Position numbers and translations under genes: made by a program
Origin: Microbacterium caowuchunii
GTDB lineage: Bacteria; Actinomycetota; Actinomycetes; Actinomycetales; Microbacteriaceae
Direction: 5' to 3'
DNA: 64,000 nt
Assembly: GCF_008727755.1 (NCBI RefSeq)
Contig: NZ_CP044231.1
Span: forward strand, 2,294,001 to 2,358,000
Shown here: in pieces, positions 8,404 through 18,081 of the stretch
Position numbering within the stretch: the stretch's first letter is position 1
Layout: each line of letters begins with the position of its first letter
Notes under the pieces: generated by a model
Database searches by the model: none
Told to the model about the DNA's origin: nothing
The model's input: only the letters and a program-made list of their open reading frames with translations

Positions 8404-9588
8404 CTACGCCGCCTCGCCGGTCGATCCGGCGACGGCCAGCAGGCCGGTGTCGAGCTCCTCCTCGGGCACGGCCGCCTCGCGGGCGCCGGCCTCCAGCCCG
8501 AAGGTGTGCTCGCGGTCCCACGCCACCCACACCTCCGCGCCGGGCGCGTAGACCGCCCCGAAGACGAGGTTCTGCGCGAACACCGCGAGCGTGCCGACCT
8601 CGGGGACCTCGACGAGGTACTGCGTGCTCACGCCCGTGAACGAGGCATCCGTCACCCGACCCGGTCCGAGCACGTTCCGGCTGCCGTCCCGGGGCGGCTC
8701 CTCCGCGTGCAGCAGGAGCTTCTCCGGACGGACGCCGAGGGTGATCCGACCCGATGTCCGGACGGCCCGTTCCTCCGGAAGCGCCAGCACGCCTCCTGCG
8801 GTGCGCGCGGTGACGACGCCGCCCGACGACTGCACGACGGTCGCGTCCAGCAGGTTCGACTGGCCGAGGAAGGTGGCGACGAAGCCGGTGCGGGGACGCT
8901 CGTACAACTCCTCCGGCGAACCCAGTTGCTCGATCCGGCCGCGGTTCATCACGGCGACCGTGTCGGCCATCGTCATGGCCTCCTCCTGATCGTGCGTGAC
9001 GTGCAGGAAGGTGAGGCCCACCTCGCTCTGGATCGACTTCAGCTCCAGCTGCATCTGCCGGCGGAGTTTCAGATCCAGTGCCCCGAGCGGCTCGTCGAGC
9101 AGGAGCAGCGCCGGGCGGTTGACGACCGCGCGGGCCAGCGCGACGCGCTGCTGCTGCCCCCCGGACAGCTGGCTCGGCCGCCGGTCGGCGAGGTGGTCGA
9201 GTTCCACGAGCCGCAGCGCCTCGTGCGCCTTGCCGACGGCATCGGCGATCCCGCGTCGGCGCAGCCCGAACGAGACGTTCTCCAGCACGCTCATGTGCGG
9301 GAAGAGCGCGTAGCTCTGGAAGACCGTGTTCACCGGACGCTTGTGCGGCTTGACGTCCGTGACGTCGGTGCCGCCGAGCAGGATGCGGCCGGCCGAGGGC
9401 GACTCCAGCCCGGCGACCAGGCGGAGGGTCGTCGTCTTACCGCATCCGGACGGACCGAGCAGGGCGAAGAAGGACCCCGCCGGGATCGTGAGGTCGAGAT
9501 CCTCGATGGCGGTGAAGCCCGGGAACGTCTTGCGGATCCCCTCCAGCCGGAGGTCGGCCCCGGACTCCCCGAATGTGCCGGCGGACAT
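8404..9588 (-). CDS. potA: ABC importer ATP-binding protein, PotA-like
   Basis: A 394-residue ATPase with Walker [11 protein letters not shown], signature [14 protein letters not shown] and Walker [14 protein letters not shown]. The H-loop is [13 protein letters not shown]-terminal TOBE-type regulatory domain ([13 protein letters not shown]...) follows. The order ATPase-permease-permease and the extended C-terminus match PotA. The ATG is 5 nt downstream of the potD stop. The first ~230 codons of the same reading frame overlap potD and are not used. Confidence 0.92.
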   Translation of the reverse strand: MSAGTFGESGADLRLEGIRKTFPGFTAIEDLDLTIPAGSFFALLGPSGCGKTTTLRLVAGLESPSAGRILLGGTDVTDVKPHKRPVNTVFQSYALFPHMSVLENVSFGLRRRGIADAVGKAHEALRLVELDHLADRRPSQLSGGQQQRVALARAVVNRPALLLLDEPLGALDLKLRRQMQLELKSIQSEVGLTFLHVTHDQEEAMTMADTVAVMNRGRIEQLGSPEELYERPRTGFVATFLGQSNLLDATVVQSSGGVVTARTAGGVLALPEERAVRTSGRITLGVRPEKLLLHAEEPPRDGSRNVLGPGRVTDASFTGVSTQYLVEVPEVGTLAVFAQNLVFGAVYAPGAEVWVAWDREHTFGLEAGAREAAVPEEELDTGLLAVAGSTGEAA

Positions 9589-9593
9589 GGCCG

Positions 9594-10817
9594 TCAGGCA
9601 CCCAGGCCGACGGACTCGAAGGCGGTGTTGTACTTCTGCTGCTCCTCGTTCGAGAGCGCGCGGAAGATGTGTGCCTGTGACAACGTCGCGTCGTCGGGGA
9701 AGATGAGCTGGTTCTCGACCATCTCCGGATCGATGTCGGCCATCGCCTCCTGCGCCCCCTCGACGGGAGTGATGAAGTTCACCCACGCCGCGACCTCCGC
9801 CGCCACCGCCGGGTCGTAGTAGTAGTCGATGAGCTTCTCGACGTTCGTCTTCTGTGCGGAGCCGACCGGCACGAGGAAGTTGTCGCTCCACAGCGTCCCG
9901 CCGGAGTCGGGCAGGGCGAAGCCGAACTTGTCCCCCACCTCCGCGTTGATGGCGGCGATGTCGCCGGACCAGACGATCGCGGCGAGCGTGTCCTCGTTCT
10001 TCAGGTCGTCGGCGTAGGAGTTCCCCTTGATGTTGCGGATCTGGCCGTCCGACACCTGTTGTGCGAACACCTCCAGCGCACGGTCGAACTCGGCGTCGCC
10101 CCATCCGGACCCCGCGATGTCCACGCCCTGGCTCAGCATGATCAGTCCGAGGGTGTCCCGCATCTCGCTCAGCACGCCCACGCGCCCCTTGAGCTCCGGA
10201 GCCCACAGGTCCTCGAGGGAGGCGAGTCCGTTCGGCAGTTTCTCCTTGTTCCAGGCGAGGCCCGCGAACCCGGACTGCCACGGCAGCGAGTACGACCGGC
10301 CGGGATCGAAGCTCGGATCCTGCAGGCTCGGGGACAGGTTGGCGGTCGCGTTGGGGAGGTTCGCCTTGTCGAGTTCCTGGGCGTATCCGGAGGCGATCCA
10401 GATGTTCGCCATCCAGTCCGTGAGGCAGACGGTGTCCGCGCCGATGTCCTGGCCGAGCGCCAGCTGGTCGCGCACCTTCGCGAAGTAGGTGTTGTTGTCG
10501 TCGATGGAGACGTCGTACGTCACGGACAGGCCGGTGAGCGCCTCGAAGGCCTCCAGGGTCGGGTGCCCGCCGGAGTCGTCCTCATCGAGATAGAAGGACC
10601 AGTTGGCCCAGGTGAGGCTCTTCTCGGCATCGGAACGGTCCTGCGCCGCGGAGGCCGCGGGCGCGGAACCGCCCACGCGGCCGGAGCACGCCGCGAGGAA
10701 GGCGGCCATGGACAGACCGGCTCCCGCGACGAAGGAGCGACGGGACAACCGCGCGTTGCGGGCCTGGGCGATCAGGGCGCGAACCGCCGGGTCTTCGGGC
10801 AGAGGTCCTCGGGGCAT
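9594..10817 (-). CDS. potD: ABC importer substrate-binding lipoprotein, PotD/F-like
   Basis: A 407-residue solute-binding protein. The N-terminus has a twin-arginine motif (SRRSFVAGAG) followed by a hydrophobic stretch and a lipobox LAAC. It is therefore probably exported by Tat and lipid-anchored. The body (LTWANWSFYLDEDD, ending in SNEEQQKYNTAFESVG) is of the spermidine/putrescine-binding class. The ATG at 10817 is preferred because GGAGGAG lies 6 nt upstream; a GTG two codons earlier is less well placed. It is first in the operon and divergent from the Lrp regulator. Confidence 0.9.
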   Translation of the reverse strand: MPRGPLPEDPAVRALIAQARNARLSRRSFVAGAGLSMAAFLAACSGRVGGSAPAASAAQDRSDAEKSLTWANWSFYLDEDDSGGHPTLEAFEALTGLSVTYDVSIDDNNTYFAKVRDQLALGQDIGADTVCLTDWMANIWIASGYAQELDKANLPNATANLSPSLQDPSFDPGRSYSLPWQSGFAGLAWNKEKLPNGLASLEDLWAPELKGRVGVLSEMRDTLGLIMLSQGVDIAGSGWGDAEFDRALEVFAQQVSDGQIRNIKGNSYADDLKNEDTLAAIVWSGDIAAINAEVGDKFGFALPDSGGTLWSDNFLVPVGSAQKTNVEKLIDYYYDPAVAAEVAAWVNFITPVEGAQEAMADIDPEMVENQLIFPDDATLSQAHIFRALSNEEQQKYNTAFESVGLGA

Positions 10818-10996
10818 CAGCACTCCTCCGTCGGCACAGACTTTCGGGTGGAGCCGATACTGTCAGATCCGCCCCGGATAGCGCTACGGAATCCGTCGCC
10901 TGAAACACGGATGTCACACGGATCCGCTCCGGATGCGGCTTCCAGCCCCTGGTTCCGCAGTAGCGTGGACGCTCACCATCCCCCGCAAGGAGACCC

Positions 10997-11455
10997 ATGG
11001 CCGGTCGCGACGCCCTCGACGACACCACGAAGCGCATCATCGAGCAGCTCCAGGAGAACGGCCGCAGGTCCTACTCCGAGATCGGACGTGCGGTCGGCCT
11101 CAGCGAGGCCGCCGTGCGTCAGCGCGTCCAGCGACTCACGGAGTCCGGCGTCATCCAGATCGTCGCGGTGACGGATCCGATGCAGCTGGGGTTCCGGCGT
11201 CAGGCGATGGTGGGTCTTCGGGTGACCGGTGACACCCGGGCGGTGGCCGCCGAGCTGGAGAAGCTGGAGGCGGTCGACTACCTGGTCCTGACGGCCGGCA
11301 GCTTCGACATCCTCGCCGAGGTCGTGTGCGAGTCGGATGCGGACCTCAGCGAGCTGCTGAACACCCGGATCCGCACCCTCCCGGGCGTGCTCTCGAGCGA
11401 GACCTTCGTGTACCTGGAACTGCGCAAGCAGTCCTACGACTGGGGCACCCGCTAG
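10997..11455 (+). CDS. Lrp/AsnC-family transcriptional regulator
   Basis: A 152-residue protein. It has an N-terminal winged HTH (DDTTKRIIEQLQENGRRSYSEIGRAVGLSEAAVRQRVQRLTESGVI) and a C-terminal RAM ligand-binding domain (VGLRVTGDTRAVAAELEKLEAVDYLVLTAGSFDILAEV). Such proteins form dimers or octamers and sense amino acids or amines. The ATG has AAGGAG upstream. It diverges from potD with about 180 nt between them, so it is the likely regulator of the importer. That is inferred from position only. Confidence 0.9.
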   Translation: MAGRDALDDTTKRIIEQLQENGRRSYSEIGRAVGLSEAAVRQRVQRLTESGVIQIVAVTDPMQLGFRRQAMVGLRVTGDTRAVAAELEKLEAVDYLVLTAGSFDILAEVVCESDADLSELLNTRIRTLPGVLSSETFVYLELRKQSYDWGTR

Positions 11456-11461
11456 GCCGAT

Positions 11462-11536
11462 CCCGCGAGACTGCATACCCGACACGAGACTGCGCGTGGC
11501 GACGTCCGTCTCGTGCGGGATATGCAGTCTCGCGGG
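11462..11536. repeat. Long imperfect palindrome built from a repeated word
   Basis: CCCGCGAGACTGCATA (11462-11477) pairs perfectly with TATGCAGTCTCGCGGG (11521-11536). The inner CCCGACACGAGAC pairs with GTCTCGTGCGGG with one offset base. The word CGAGACTGC occurs twice in direct orientation. It sits between the convergent lrp and secA genes. It could be a shared terminator or a REP-like mobile palindrome; there is no clear T-tract. Confidence 0.75.
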
Positions 11537-11538
11537 CT

Positions 11539-14340
11539 CTACTTCTTCTTGGCGCGACGCTGCGCGCGGTTCTGCGCAGCCGGCACGGTCGCCGCGGGAG
11601 CGGCCGCCTCGGTCTTCTGCCCGAAGGCGCCACGCGCCGCCTCACGCACGGGGGCGGCCGGGGCCTGCGCCGCGGTGGCCTGACGCGCTCGCCCCGTGGC
11701 GGCCTTCTCGACCTGGCCGCGGTCGTTGCGGACCTCGACCTCGCCGTCCTCCGTGGGAGCGGTGTACTGCAGGCGCTGCGCCTCCATGGCGGGAACCTCG
11801 AGTCCCTTGGCCTGGACCTCGGTGCGCTCTCCGTCGGGACGGCGCACCTCGACCTCGAGGTTGAAGAGGAACCCGACGGACTCCTCCTTGATCTGCCCCA
11901 TCATGGTCTGGAACATCTCGTAGCCCTCGCGCTGATACTCGATCAGCGGGTCGCGCTGCGCCATCGCCCGAAGGCCGATGCCGTCCTTGAGGTAGTCCAT
12001 CTCGTAGAGGTGGTCGCGCCAGCGGCGGTCGACGACCTGGAGCACCACGCGACGCTCGAGCTCGCGCATGGCGGCCTCGCCCAGCTGCTCCTCACGCTTC
12101 TGGTACGCGATCTTGGCGTCGCTGCGCAGCTCGCGCTTGAGACCGGCGGGCGTGACGCGCCCCTTCTCCCCCGCCTCGGCGATGACCTCGTCGATCGTGA
12201 CGCCGACCGGGTAGACCGTGCCGAGCTCCGTCCAGAGCGCGTCGAAGTCCCAGCTCTCGGTGTGGCCGCTGCCGGTGTGGTCGTCGACGATCGCGTCGAC
12301 CACGTCCTCGATGAACCGGGAGACGCGGTCGGCGATGTCGTCGCCCTGCAGGATGTGGCGGCGATCCGCGTAAATCGCCTCGCGCTGGCGGTTCAGGACG
12401 TCGTCGTACTTGAGGACGTTCTTGCGCATCTCGGCGTTCCGCGCCTCGACCTGGGCCTGCGCGCTCTTGATGGCGCGGGAGACCATGCCCGATTCGATGG
12501 CGACGTCGTCCGGGAAGTTGGTGCGGGCCAGGATCGCCTCGGCGGCACCGGACTGGAACAGCCGCATCAGGTCGTCGGTCAGGGACAGGTAGAAGCGGCT
12601 CTCACCGGGGTCGCCCTGACGTCCGGAACGACCGCGCAGCTGGTTGTCGATGCGGCGGGACTCGTGACGCTCGGTGCCGAGCACGTACAGACCGCCGGCC
12701 TCGACGACCTTGGCCGCCTCCTCGGCGACGACGTCACGCGTGCGCTCGTACGCCTCCTCCCAAGCCTGCTCGTACTCCTCCGGCGTCTCGACGGGGTCCA
12801 GCCCCTTCGCCTTCAGCTCCGCGACGGCGAGGAACTCCGCGTTGCCGCCGAGCATGATGTCGGTGCCGCGGCCGGCCATGTTCGTGGCGACGGTCACCGC
12901 GCCCAGGCGACCCGCGCGGGCGACGATCTCGGCCTCGCGCGCGTGGTTCTTGGCGTTGAGGACCTCGTGCTTGATGCCCTTCTTCGCCAGGAGCCGGGAG
13001 AGGTACTCGCTCTTCTCGACGCTGACCGTGCCGACCAGGACCGGCTGCCCCTTCTCGTTGCGCTGGACGATGTCCTCCACGACCTGGGCGAACTTCGCCG
13101 CCTCGTTCTTGTAGACGAGGTCCGGCTGGTCCTTGCGGATCATCGGCTTGTTGGTGGGGATGGGGACGACGCCCAGCTTGTACGTCGACATGAACTCCGC
13201 GGCCTCGGTCTCGGCCGTACCGGTCATGCCGGAGAGCTTCTCGTAGAGACGGAAGTAGTTCTGCAGGGTGACCGTCGCGAGGGTCTGGTTCTCGGCCTTG
13301 ACCGGGACGCCCTCCTTGGCCTCGATCGCCTGGTGGATGCCTTCGTTGTACCGGCGGCCGACCAGGATGCGGCCGGTGTGCTCGTCGACGATCATGACCT
13401 CGTCGTTCATCACGACGTAATCCGTGTCGCGCTTGAAGAGGGCGAGCGCCTTGATGGAGTTGTTCAGGAACGAGATCAGCGGGGTGTTCGCGGACTCGTA
13501 GAGGTTGTCGATGCCGAGGTAGTCCTCGACCTTCTCGATTCCGGGCTCCAGCACGCCGATGGTGCGCTTCTTCTCGTCGACCTCGTAGTCGATGCCGGGC
13601 TCAAGCGTGCGGGCGACCTTGGCGAACTCACCGAACCAGCGGTTCGCCTCCCCCGAGGAAGGCCCGGAGATGATCAGCGGGGTGCGCGCCTCGTCGATGA
13701 GGATCGAGTCCACCTCGTCGACGATCGCGAAGAAGTGACCACGCTGGACGAGGTCCTCCTTGCGCCAAGCCATGTTGTCGCGCAGGTAGTCGAAACCGAA
13801 CTCGTTGTTCGTGCCGTAGGTCACGTCCGCGGCGTACTGCTCTCGCCGCACCTCGGGGGTCTGTCCCGACACGATCGTTCCGGTGGTCATCCCGAGCGCC
13901 CGGTACACGCGGCCCATGAGCTCGGACTGGTAGGAGGCCAGGTAGTCGTTGACCGTGATGATGTGGACGCCGTTGCCGGCGATCGCATTGAGGTATCCCG
14001 CGAACGTCGCGGTGAGGGTCTTCCCCTCACCGGTCTTCATCTCGGCGATGTTGCCGAGGTGGAGCGCCGCGCCACCCATGATCTGCACGTCGTAGGGACG
14101 CTGGTTCAGGGTGCGCTTGGCAGCCTCACGGACGGCGGCGAACGCCTCCGGCATGAGCTGGTCGAGCGTCTCCCCCGCTTCGTGGCGGGCGCGCAACTCC
14201 GCGGTCTCCCCGCGCAACTCCTCGTCCGTGAGCTGCGTGTACTCCTCCTCCAGGGCGTTGACCGCCTTCGCGATCTGCTGCAGGCGGCGCACAAGGCGGC
14301 CCTCTCCTGCGCGGAGGAGTTTCTCGAGAGGGTTGGCCAC
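11539..14340 (-). CDS. secA: Protein translocase ATPase SecA
   Basis: A 933-residue SecA. Walker A is [12 protein letters not shown], the DEAD-type motif is [16 protein letters not shown], and helicase motifs include [14 protein letters not shown] and [12 protein letters not shown]. The C-terminus ends in a basic AQRRAKKK tail without the zinc-binding cysteines, typical of actinobacterial SecA1. It drives preprotein export through SecYEG. The start is a GTG ([14 protein letters not shown]), with GGAG 7 nt upstream. The in-frame extension further upstream does not resemble SecA. Confidence 0.97.
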   Translation of the reverse strand: MANPLEKLLRAGEGRLVRRLQQIAKAVNALEEEYTQLTDEELRGETAELRARHEAGETLDQLMPEAFAAVREAAKRTLNQRPYDVQIMGGAALHLGNIAEMKTGEGKTLTATFAGYLNAIAGNGVHIITVNDYLASYQSELMGRVYRALGMTTGTIVSGQTPEVRREQYAADVTYGTNNEFGFDYLRDNMAWRKEDLVQRGHFFAIVDEVDSILIDEARTPLIISGPSSGEANRWFGEFAKVARTLEPGIDYEVDEKKRTIGVLEPGIEKVEDYLGIDNLYESANTPLISFLNNSIKALALFKRDTDYVVMNDEVMIVDEHTGRILVGRRYNEGIHQAIEAKEGVPVKAENQTLATVTLQNYFRLYEKLSGMTGTAETEAAEFMSTYKLGVVPIPTNKPMIRKDQPDLVYKNEAAKFAQVVEDIVQRNEKGQPVLVGTVSVEKSEYLSRLLAKKGIKHEVLNAKNHAREAEIVARAGRLGAVTVATNMAGRGTDIMLGGNAEFLAVAELKAKGLDPVETPEEYEQAWEEAYERTRDVVAEEAAKVVEAGGLYVLGTERHESRRIDNQLRGRSGRQGDPGESRFYLSLTDDLMRLFQSGAAEAILARTNFPDDVAIESGMVSRAIKSAQAQVEARNAEMRKNVLKYDDVLNRQREAIYADRRHILQGDDIADRVSRFIEDVVDAIVDDHTGSGHTESWDFDALWTELGTVYPVGVTIDEVIAEAGEKGRVTPAGLKRELRSDAKIAYQKREEQLGEAAMRELERRVVLQVVDRRWRDHLYEMDYLKDGIGLRAMAQRDPLIEYQREGYEMFQTMMGQIKEESVGFLFNLEVEVRRPDGERTEVQAKGLEVPAMEAQRLQYTAPTEDGEVEVRNDRGQVEKAATGRARQATAAQAPAAPVREAARGAFGQKTEAAAPAATVPAAQNRAQRRAKKK

Positions 14341-14552
14341 GGGGCATCTCCATCTGTCGGGCGGGCGCTCGCGCGCCGAGTCGCACCCGGGAACCGGGCA
14401 CACCGCCTCCCATGGTATCCGCCCGCACGCGTCCAATCACCGGAAATCCGGGACGTTCGCGCGTAGCGATCGGCCACGGGGCGGCCACCGCCGGAGATGC
14501 CGCTTCCGCGCATGCATATACTCGGAAACGACTAACGCGGACGGGAAGTGGA

Positions 14553-15137
14553 ATGTCGGTACGTCAGAGCCTGCTCGCCATCCTCAGCCAGGGACCCTGC
14601 TATGGGTACCAGCTGCGGGCGGAATTCGATCGCCGTACCGGCGGTGTCTGGCCACTGAACGTGGGGCAGATCTACAACACCCTGGAGCGCCTGGAGCGCG
14701 ACGGCCTCGTGGCCAAGGGCGACCCCGACGAGCAGGGTCACGTCTACTACTCCGCGACCGACGCCGGGCGCGCGGAGGCCGCCGGGTGGCTCGCCCGCCC
14801 CGTGGTGCGGGCCGCTCCCGGCCGGGACGAACTCACCGTGAAGGTGGCCCTGGCCGCCACCCTGCCCGGGGTCGATGCGGCCGCGCTCATCGCCGCCGAG
14901 CGCGCGGCCGCCCAGGGGCGTCTGGAAGCCTTGCGGGAGACCGCGCCGGGGGACGCGGACGAACCCGGCGCCCTCGCCCACGTGCTCGTGCACGAGGGAC
15001 TCGTGGCGAGCGCGGAGGCGGAGCTCGCCTGGCTGGATCGTGCGGCCGAGCGGGTGGCCGGCCATCCGGAGTCCGCACGGACGACGGGCCTGTCCGGGCT
15101 CCGCCCGAAACGCGGCCGTCCCGCCCGCGTCGCCTGA
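14553..15137 (+). CDS. PadR-family transcriptional regulator
   Basis: A 194-residue protein with an N-terminal PadR winged HTH (SLLAILSQGPCYGYQLRAEFDRRTGGVWPLNVGQIYNTLERLERDGLV) and a longer helical C-terminus (PadR_C/Vir-like) for dimerisation. GGAAGTGG precedes the ATG. PadR genes usually sit beside the transporter they repress. Here the neighbours are secA (divergent) and a coiled-coil protein, so no target is evident. Confidence 0.85.
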   Translation: MSVRQSLLAILSQGPCYGYQLRAEFDRRTGGVWPLNVGQIYNTLERLERDGLVAKGDPDEQGHVYYSATDAGRAEAAGWLARPVVRAAPGRDELTVKVALAATLPGVDAAALIAAERAAAQGRLEALRETAPGDADEPGALAHVLVHEGLVASAEAELAWLDRAAERVAGHPESARTTGLSGLRPKRGRPARVA

Positions 15138-15163
15138 ACCGGCTCGGCCCCCGCCTGCACGCT

Positions 15164-15169
15164 TAGGAT
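15164..15169 (+). promoter_or_regulatory. Leaderless -10 hexamer
   Basis: TAGGAT followed by CGATCC and the ATG at 15176. Confidence 0.55.
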
Positions 15170-15175
15170 CGATCC

Positions 15176-16507
15176 ATGGCCGGTTTCTGGGGTAAACGCA
15201 AGCGCGAAGAGCAAGCGGAGATCAACGCGCAGGATGCGGATCTGGCGCGCCGCGCACAGCAGTCCCTGGTCGCGGTGGACGAACGCATCCGTCTGACCAC
15301 CGAGGAGCTCTCCTTCGCCGAGGCCGAGCTCGGGGAGTCCTCGACGAAGGACCTCCGCGAGGCCCTGATCGCCGTCCGCACGCACCTCGGCGAGGCCTTC
15401 CAGCTGCACCAGCTGAACCACGACGAGATCCCGGACACCCCGGAGGAGCTGCGCACCCGGAACGCCCGCATCGTCCAGCTGTGCGAGTGGGCGGATCAGC
15501 TCCTGGACGAGCGCACGTCGGCCCTCGCGGACGACATCGCCCGCGTCCGTCGCGCCCCGGAGATCCTGGCCCGCGTGCGTGCCGACGCGGAGCGCCTGCG
15601 CGAGCGCATCCCGCACGCGCAGAGCGTGGTCGACCGGATGCGGCTGCGCTACGCCGCCTCGGCGGTGCACCAGATCGAGAACTCCCCCGCAGAGGCGGAG
15701 CAGGTGCTGTCGTTCGCCCTGCACAGCGCGGATGTGTCGACACGCCGCCGGGAGGCCGGGCGCGCCGACGAGGCGAACCTCGCACTGGAGACGGCCACCG
15801 AGTCGGTGCGCCGCGCCGAGACGCTGCTCGACGGTGTCGAGGACTTCGAGATCGAGGCCTTGCGCGCGGAGTCCACCCTCGCCGAGGTCATCGCCGATTC
15901 CCGCGGCGACCTCGTCACGGCCCGCAGCGTCCCCGCGAACCCAGAGATCGTCAGCGCGATGCGCGATCTGGAGGCGGCGCTCGCGGCCCTACCCGCCCCC
16001 GGCTCGCTGACCGACCCGTTCGCCGCACTGTCCGGCCTGCGCACGGCCAACAGCGCACTCGACGCGGTCGTGGCCAAGGCCCGGCACCGGGCCGAGCGGC
16101 CGCTGCCCAGCGTCCTGCAGGTGCGCCACGCGGTGGACGACGCCGACCGCCAGATCGCGGTGGCCCGGAGCCTCATCAGCGGCCACCGCGGCTGGATCGG
16201 CGCGGACGCCCGCACCCGGTTCGCGGAGGCGGAGCGCACGCGCACCGACATCGACCGGCTGCCGGACGAGGAGGACTCGCGCGAGGTCGCCCTGCACCTG
16301 GCGCGCCGCGCCGGTCAGCTCGCCAGCGAGGCACTGCAACTCGCCCAGCGCGACATCGACTCCTCCCGGCCGCGCGACGACGACTGGGGCGGCGGGAGCT
16401 GGGGCGGCCGGGGCGGTCGCGGCGGCCGCGGCGGGATGGGCGACGCGATGGGCGGCATCCTGGGCGGCCTCGTGATCGGTGGCCTGCTCGGCGACATGTT
16501 CGACTGA
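15176..16507 (+). CDS. Coiled-coil protein with glycine-rich C-terminus, function unknown
   Basis: A 443-residue protein. It starts MAGFWGKRKREEQAEI and is almost entirely charged helix, predicted coiled coil, from ~10 to ~400. It then changes to a Gly-rich tail (GGRGGRGGRGGMGDAM) and a short hydrophobic glycine zipper (GGILGGLVIGGLLGDMFD). It resembles actinobacterial proteins linked to TPM-phosphatase genes, but no enzymatic motif is seen. The glycine zipper may insert in or contact the membrane. Initiation appears leaderless. A strong terminator separates it from hpf. Confidence 0.75.
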   Translation: MAGFWGKRKREEQAEINAQDADLARRAQQSLVAVDERIRLTTEELSFAEAELGESSTKDLREALIAVRTHLGEAFQLHQLNHDEIPDTPEELRTRNARIVQLCEWADQLLDERTSALADDIARVRRAPEILARVRADAERLRERIPHAQSVVDRMRLRYAASAVHQIENSPAEAEQVLSFALHSADVSTRRREAGRADEANLALETATESVRRAETLLDGVEDFEIEALRAESTLAEVIADSRGDLVTARSVPANPEIVSAMRDLEAALAALPAPGSLTDPFAALSGLRTANSALDAVVAKARHRAERPLPSVLQVRHAVDDADRQIAVARSLISGHRGWIGADARTRFAEAERTRTDIDRLPDEEDSREVALHLARRAGQLASEALQLAQRDIDSSRPRDDDWGGGSWGGRGGRGGRGGMGDAMGGILGGLVIGGLLGDMFD

Positions 16508-16530
16508 GCGCCCGCTCCTCGGTGAACACG

Positions 16531-16564
16531 AAGGAGGGACCCGCCGTCAGGCGGGTCCCTCCTT
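16531..16564. terminator. Bidirectional terminator between convergent genes
   Basis: AAGGAGGGACCCGCC (16531-16545), loop GTCA, GGCGGGTCCCTCCTT (16550-16564): 15 perfect base pairs with T/A ends, serving the coiled-coil gene and hpf. Confidence 0.95.
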
Positions 16565-16581
16565 GTCTGACGCCTCGGGCG

Positions 16582-17241
16582 TCAGGAAGCCAGCTGGGCC
16601 GGCGGCGCGAGGGTCTCCAGCGAGATCACCCCGTAGTCCCAGCCCTTGCGGCGGTAGACGACGCTCGGGTGGTCGGTGCGGGAGTCGATGAACAGGAAGA
16701 AGTCGTGCCCGACGAGCTCCATCCGGTCCACGGCCTCCTCGACCGTCATCCATTCGGCGTCGAAACGCTTCGTGCGGATGACCACCGGCGTGTAGTCCTC
16801 TTCATCCTCTGCTCCGGTGAGGATGGGGACCTCCCCCGTGGCGACCGCCTTCAGGACGTCGGCGGATGCCGGCTGCACGTCGATCCCGGCGATCTCGCCG
16901 GTGCCCTTCTCGAAGCGTGCACCGCGGGGGTGGTTGCGGCCGTCGACCCGCTTCTCCTTCGCGCGCCGCACCTGCTCGCAGAGCTTGTCGACCGCGAGGT
17001 CGAGAGCGACGAACTTGTCCCCGTCCACGGCTTCGGCGCGCACGATCGGGCCCTTGCCGGTGAGGGTGAGTTCGACGGTGGAGTCTTCCATCCGACCGTT
17101 GTGGTAGGCGCGGTTGGTGACCTTCACCTCGAGACTCTGCGCCCGCGGCGCGATGTTCTCGATGCGACCGGACTTCTCCTCGACCACGGCACGGAATCGG
17201 TCGGTTACCCCGACGCCCACGCCGACGATACTGGTGTCCAT
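16582..17241 (-). CDS. hpf: Long-form ribosome hibernation promoting factor
   Basis: A 219-residue protein. The N-terminal S30AE domain (MDTSIVGVGVGVTDRFRAVVEEKSG...VELTLTGKGPIV) is joined by a linker to the C-terminal dimerisation domain (IRTKRFDAEWMTVEEAVDRMELVGHDFFLFIDS...VVYRRKGWDYGVI). The long form dimerises 70S ribosomes to 100S under stress. The second of two adjacent ATGs is chosen because AAGGAGG lies 5 nt before it. It is downstream of comFC, as in other Actinobacteria. Confidence 0.95.
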   Translation of the reverse strand: MDTSIVGVGVGVTDRFRAVVEEKSGRIENIAPRAQSLEVKVTNRAYHNGRMEDSTVELTLTGKGPIVRAEAVDGDKFVALDLAVDKLCEQVRRAKEKRVDGRNHPRGARFEKGTGEIAGIDVQPASADVLKAVATGEVPILTGAEDEEDYTPVVIRTKRFDAEWMTVEEAVDRMELVGHDFFLFIDSRTDHPSVVYRRKGWDYGVISLETLAPPAQLAS

Positions 17242-17328
17242 CATGACCTCCTTGTTCCGGTCCACCCGGTCAAGGGCGGACCATCGTCGCCTTGTACCCT
17301 CCACGCTAGTCCCCGGGGCTGGGGCCTG

Positions 17329-17988
17329 TCACGTCGGGCCGCCCCGCCGCGGCGTGGCGGCGACCGTGAGAGCGCACAGGACGGGCACACCGGCGGCGCG
17401 GAGGGCACGGGCCGCCTCCGCGAGCGTCGCGCCCGTGGTGAGGACATCGTCCACCAGTACGACCGGATGCGGTGCGCGGAGCGGCCGGGCCTGGAGACTG
17501 CCCGCCACGTTCCGGGCCCGGTCCGCCCGGCCGAGCCCTCGTTGATCGACGGTCGGACGGGCGACCCGCAGGAGGCGGGCGGCGGGGAGGGAACTGCGCC
17601 GGACGAGGGTCTCGACGACGCGGTACCCGCGTCTCCGGAATGCCGCACGGGAGGTGGGCAGCGGCACGAAGACGGCCGGCTCGCGCACCACGGTCGCGGC
17701 GAGGGCGGCGAGCGCCGCGCCGAAAGGGCGGGTGAGGGAGGTACGCCCCTCCTCCTTCAGCGCGCGCAGCATCCGGGCCACCTCCCCCTCGTAGACGAAC
17801 GCGGAGTGCACGGTGAGGCCCCCGTCCAGCGCGCGCGATGTCCTGGCCGGGACCGTGAGCCGTCGGATGCAGGCCGGGCACAGCGCCACGTCCGGGGCGC
17901 CGCACCCGGCGCAGGAGACGGGCAGGACGAAGGCGAGCGCGTCGGCGGTGGCGCGCCGGACCGCGCGGGCGAACGCAGGCGATGGCAT
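17329..17988 (-). CDS. comFC: ComF-family phosphoribosyltransferase-like protein
   Basis: A 219-residue ComF-family protein. An N-terminal zinc finger (CAGCGAPDVALCPAC) precedes a phosphoribosyltransferase fold with the PRPP-binding loop VVLVDDVLTTGATL. In naturally competent bacteria ComFC takes part in DNA uptake; in Actinobacteria the role is unproven. It lies between lpqB and hpf in the conserved order. Confidence 0.9.
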   Translation of the reverse strand: MPSPAFARAVRRATADALAFVLPVSCAGCGAPDVALCPACIRRLTVPARTSRALDGGLTVHSAFVYEGEVARMLRALKEEGRTSLTRPFGAALAALAATVVREPAVFVPLPTSRAAFRRRGYRVVETLVRRSSLPAARLLRVARPTVDQRGLGRADRARNVAGSLQARPLRAPHPVVLVDDVLTTGATLAEAARALRAAGVPVLCALTVAATPRRGGPT

Positions 17989-18081
17989 GTCGTGATCGTC
18001 CCGCCTGCGCCCGTCCCCAGTGGCGATCAGTCCTGGAGTGGGGACGGAAGGCGGGTGCCGCCCCGCTGGGGAGGAGGACCG

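Noticed and set aside
11326..14466. A 1046-codon open frame antisense to secA
   Set aside because: Leu/Asp/Val/Arg-rich shadow of the conserved secA coding sequence; no domain and no ribosome-binding site.
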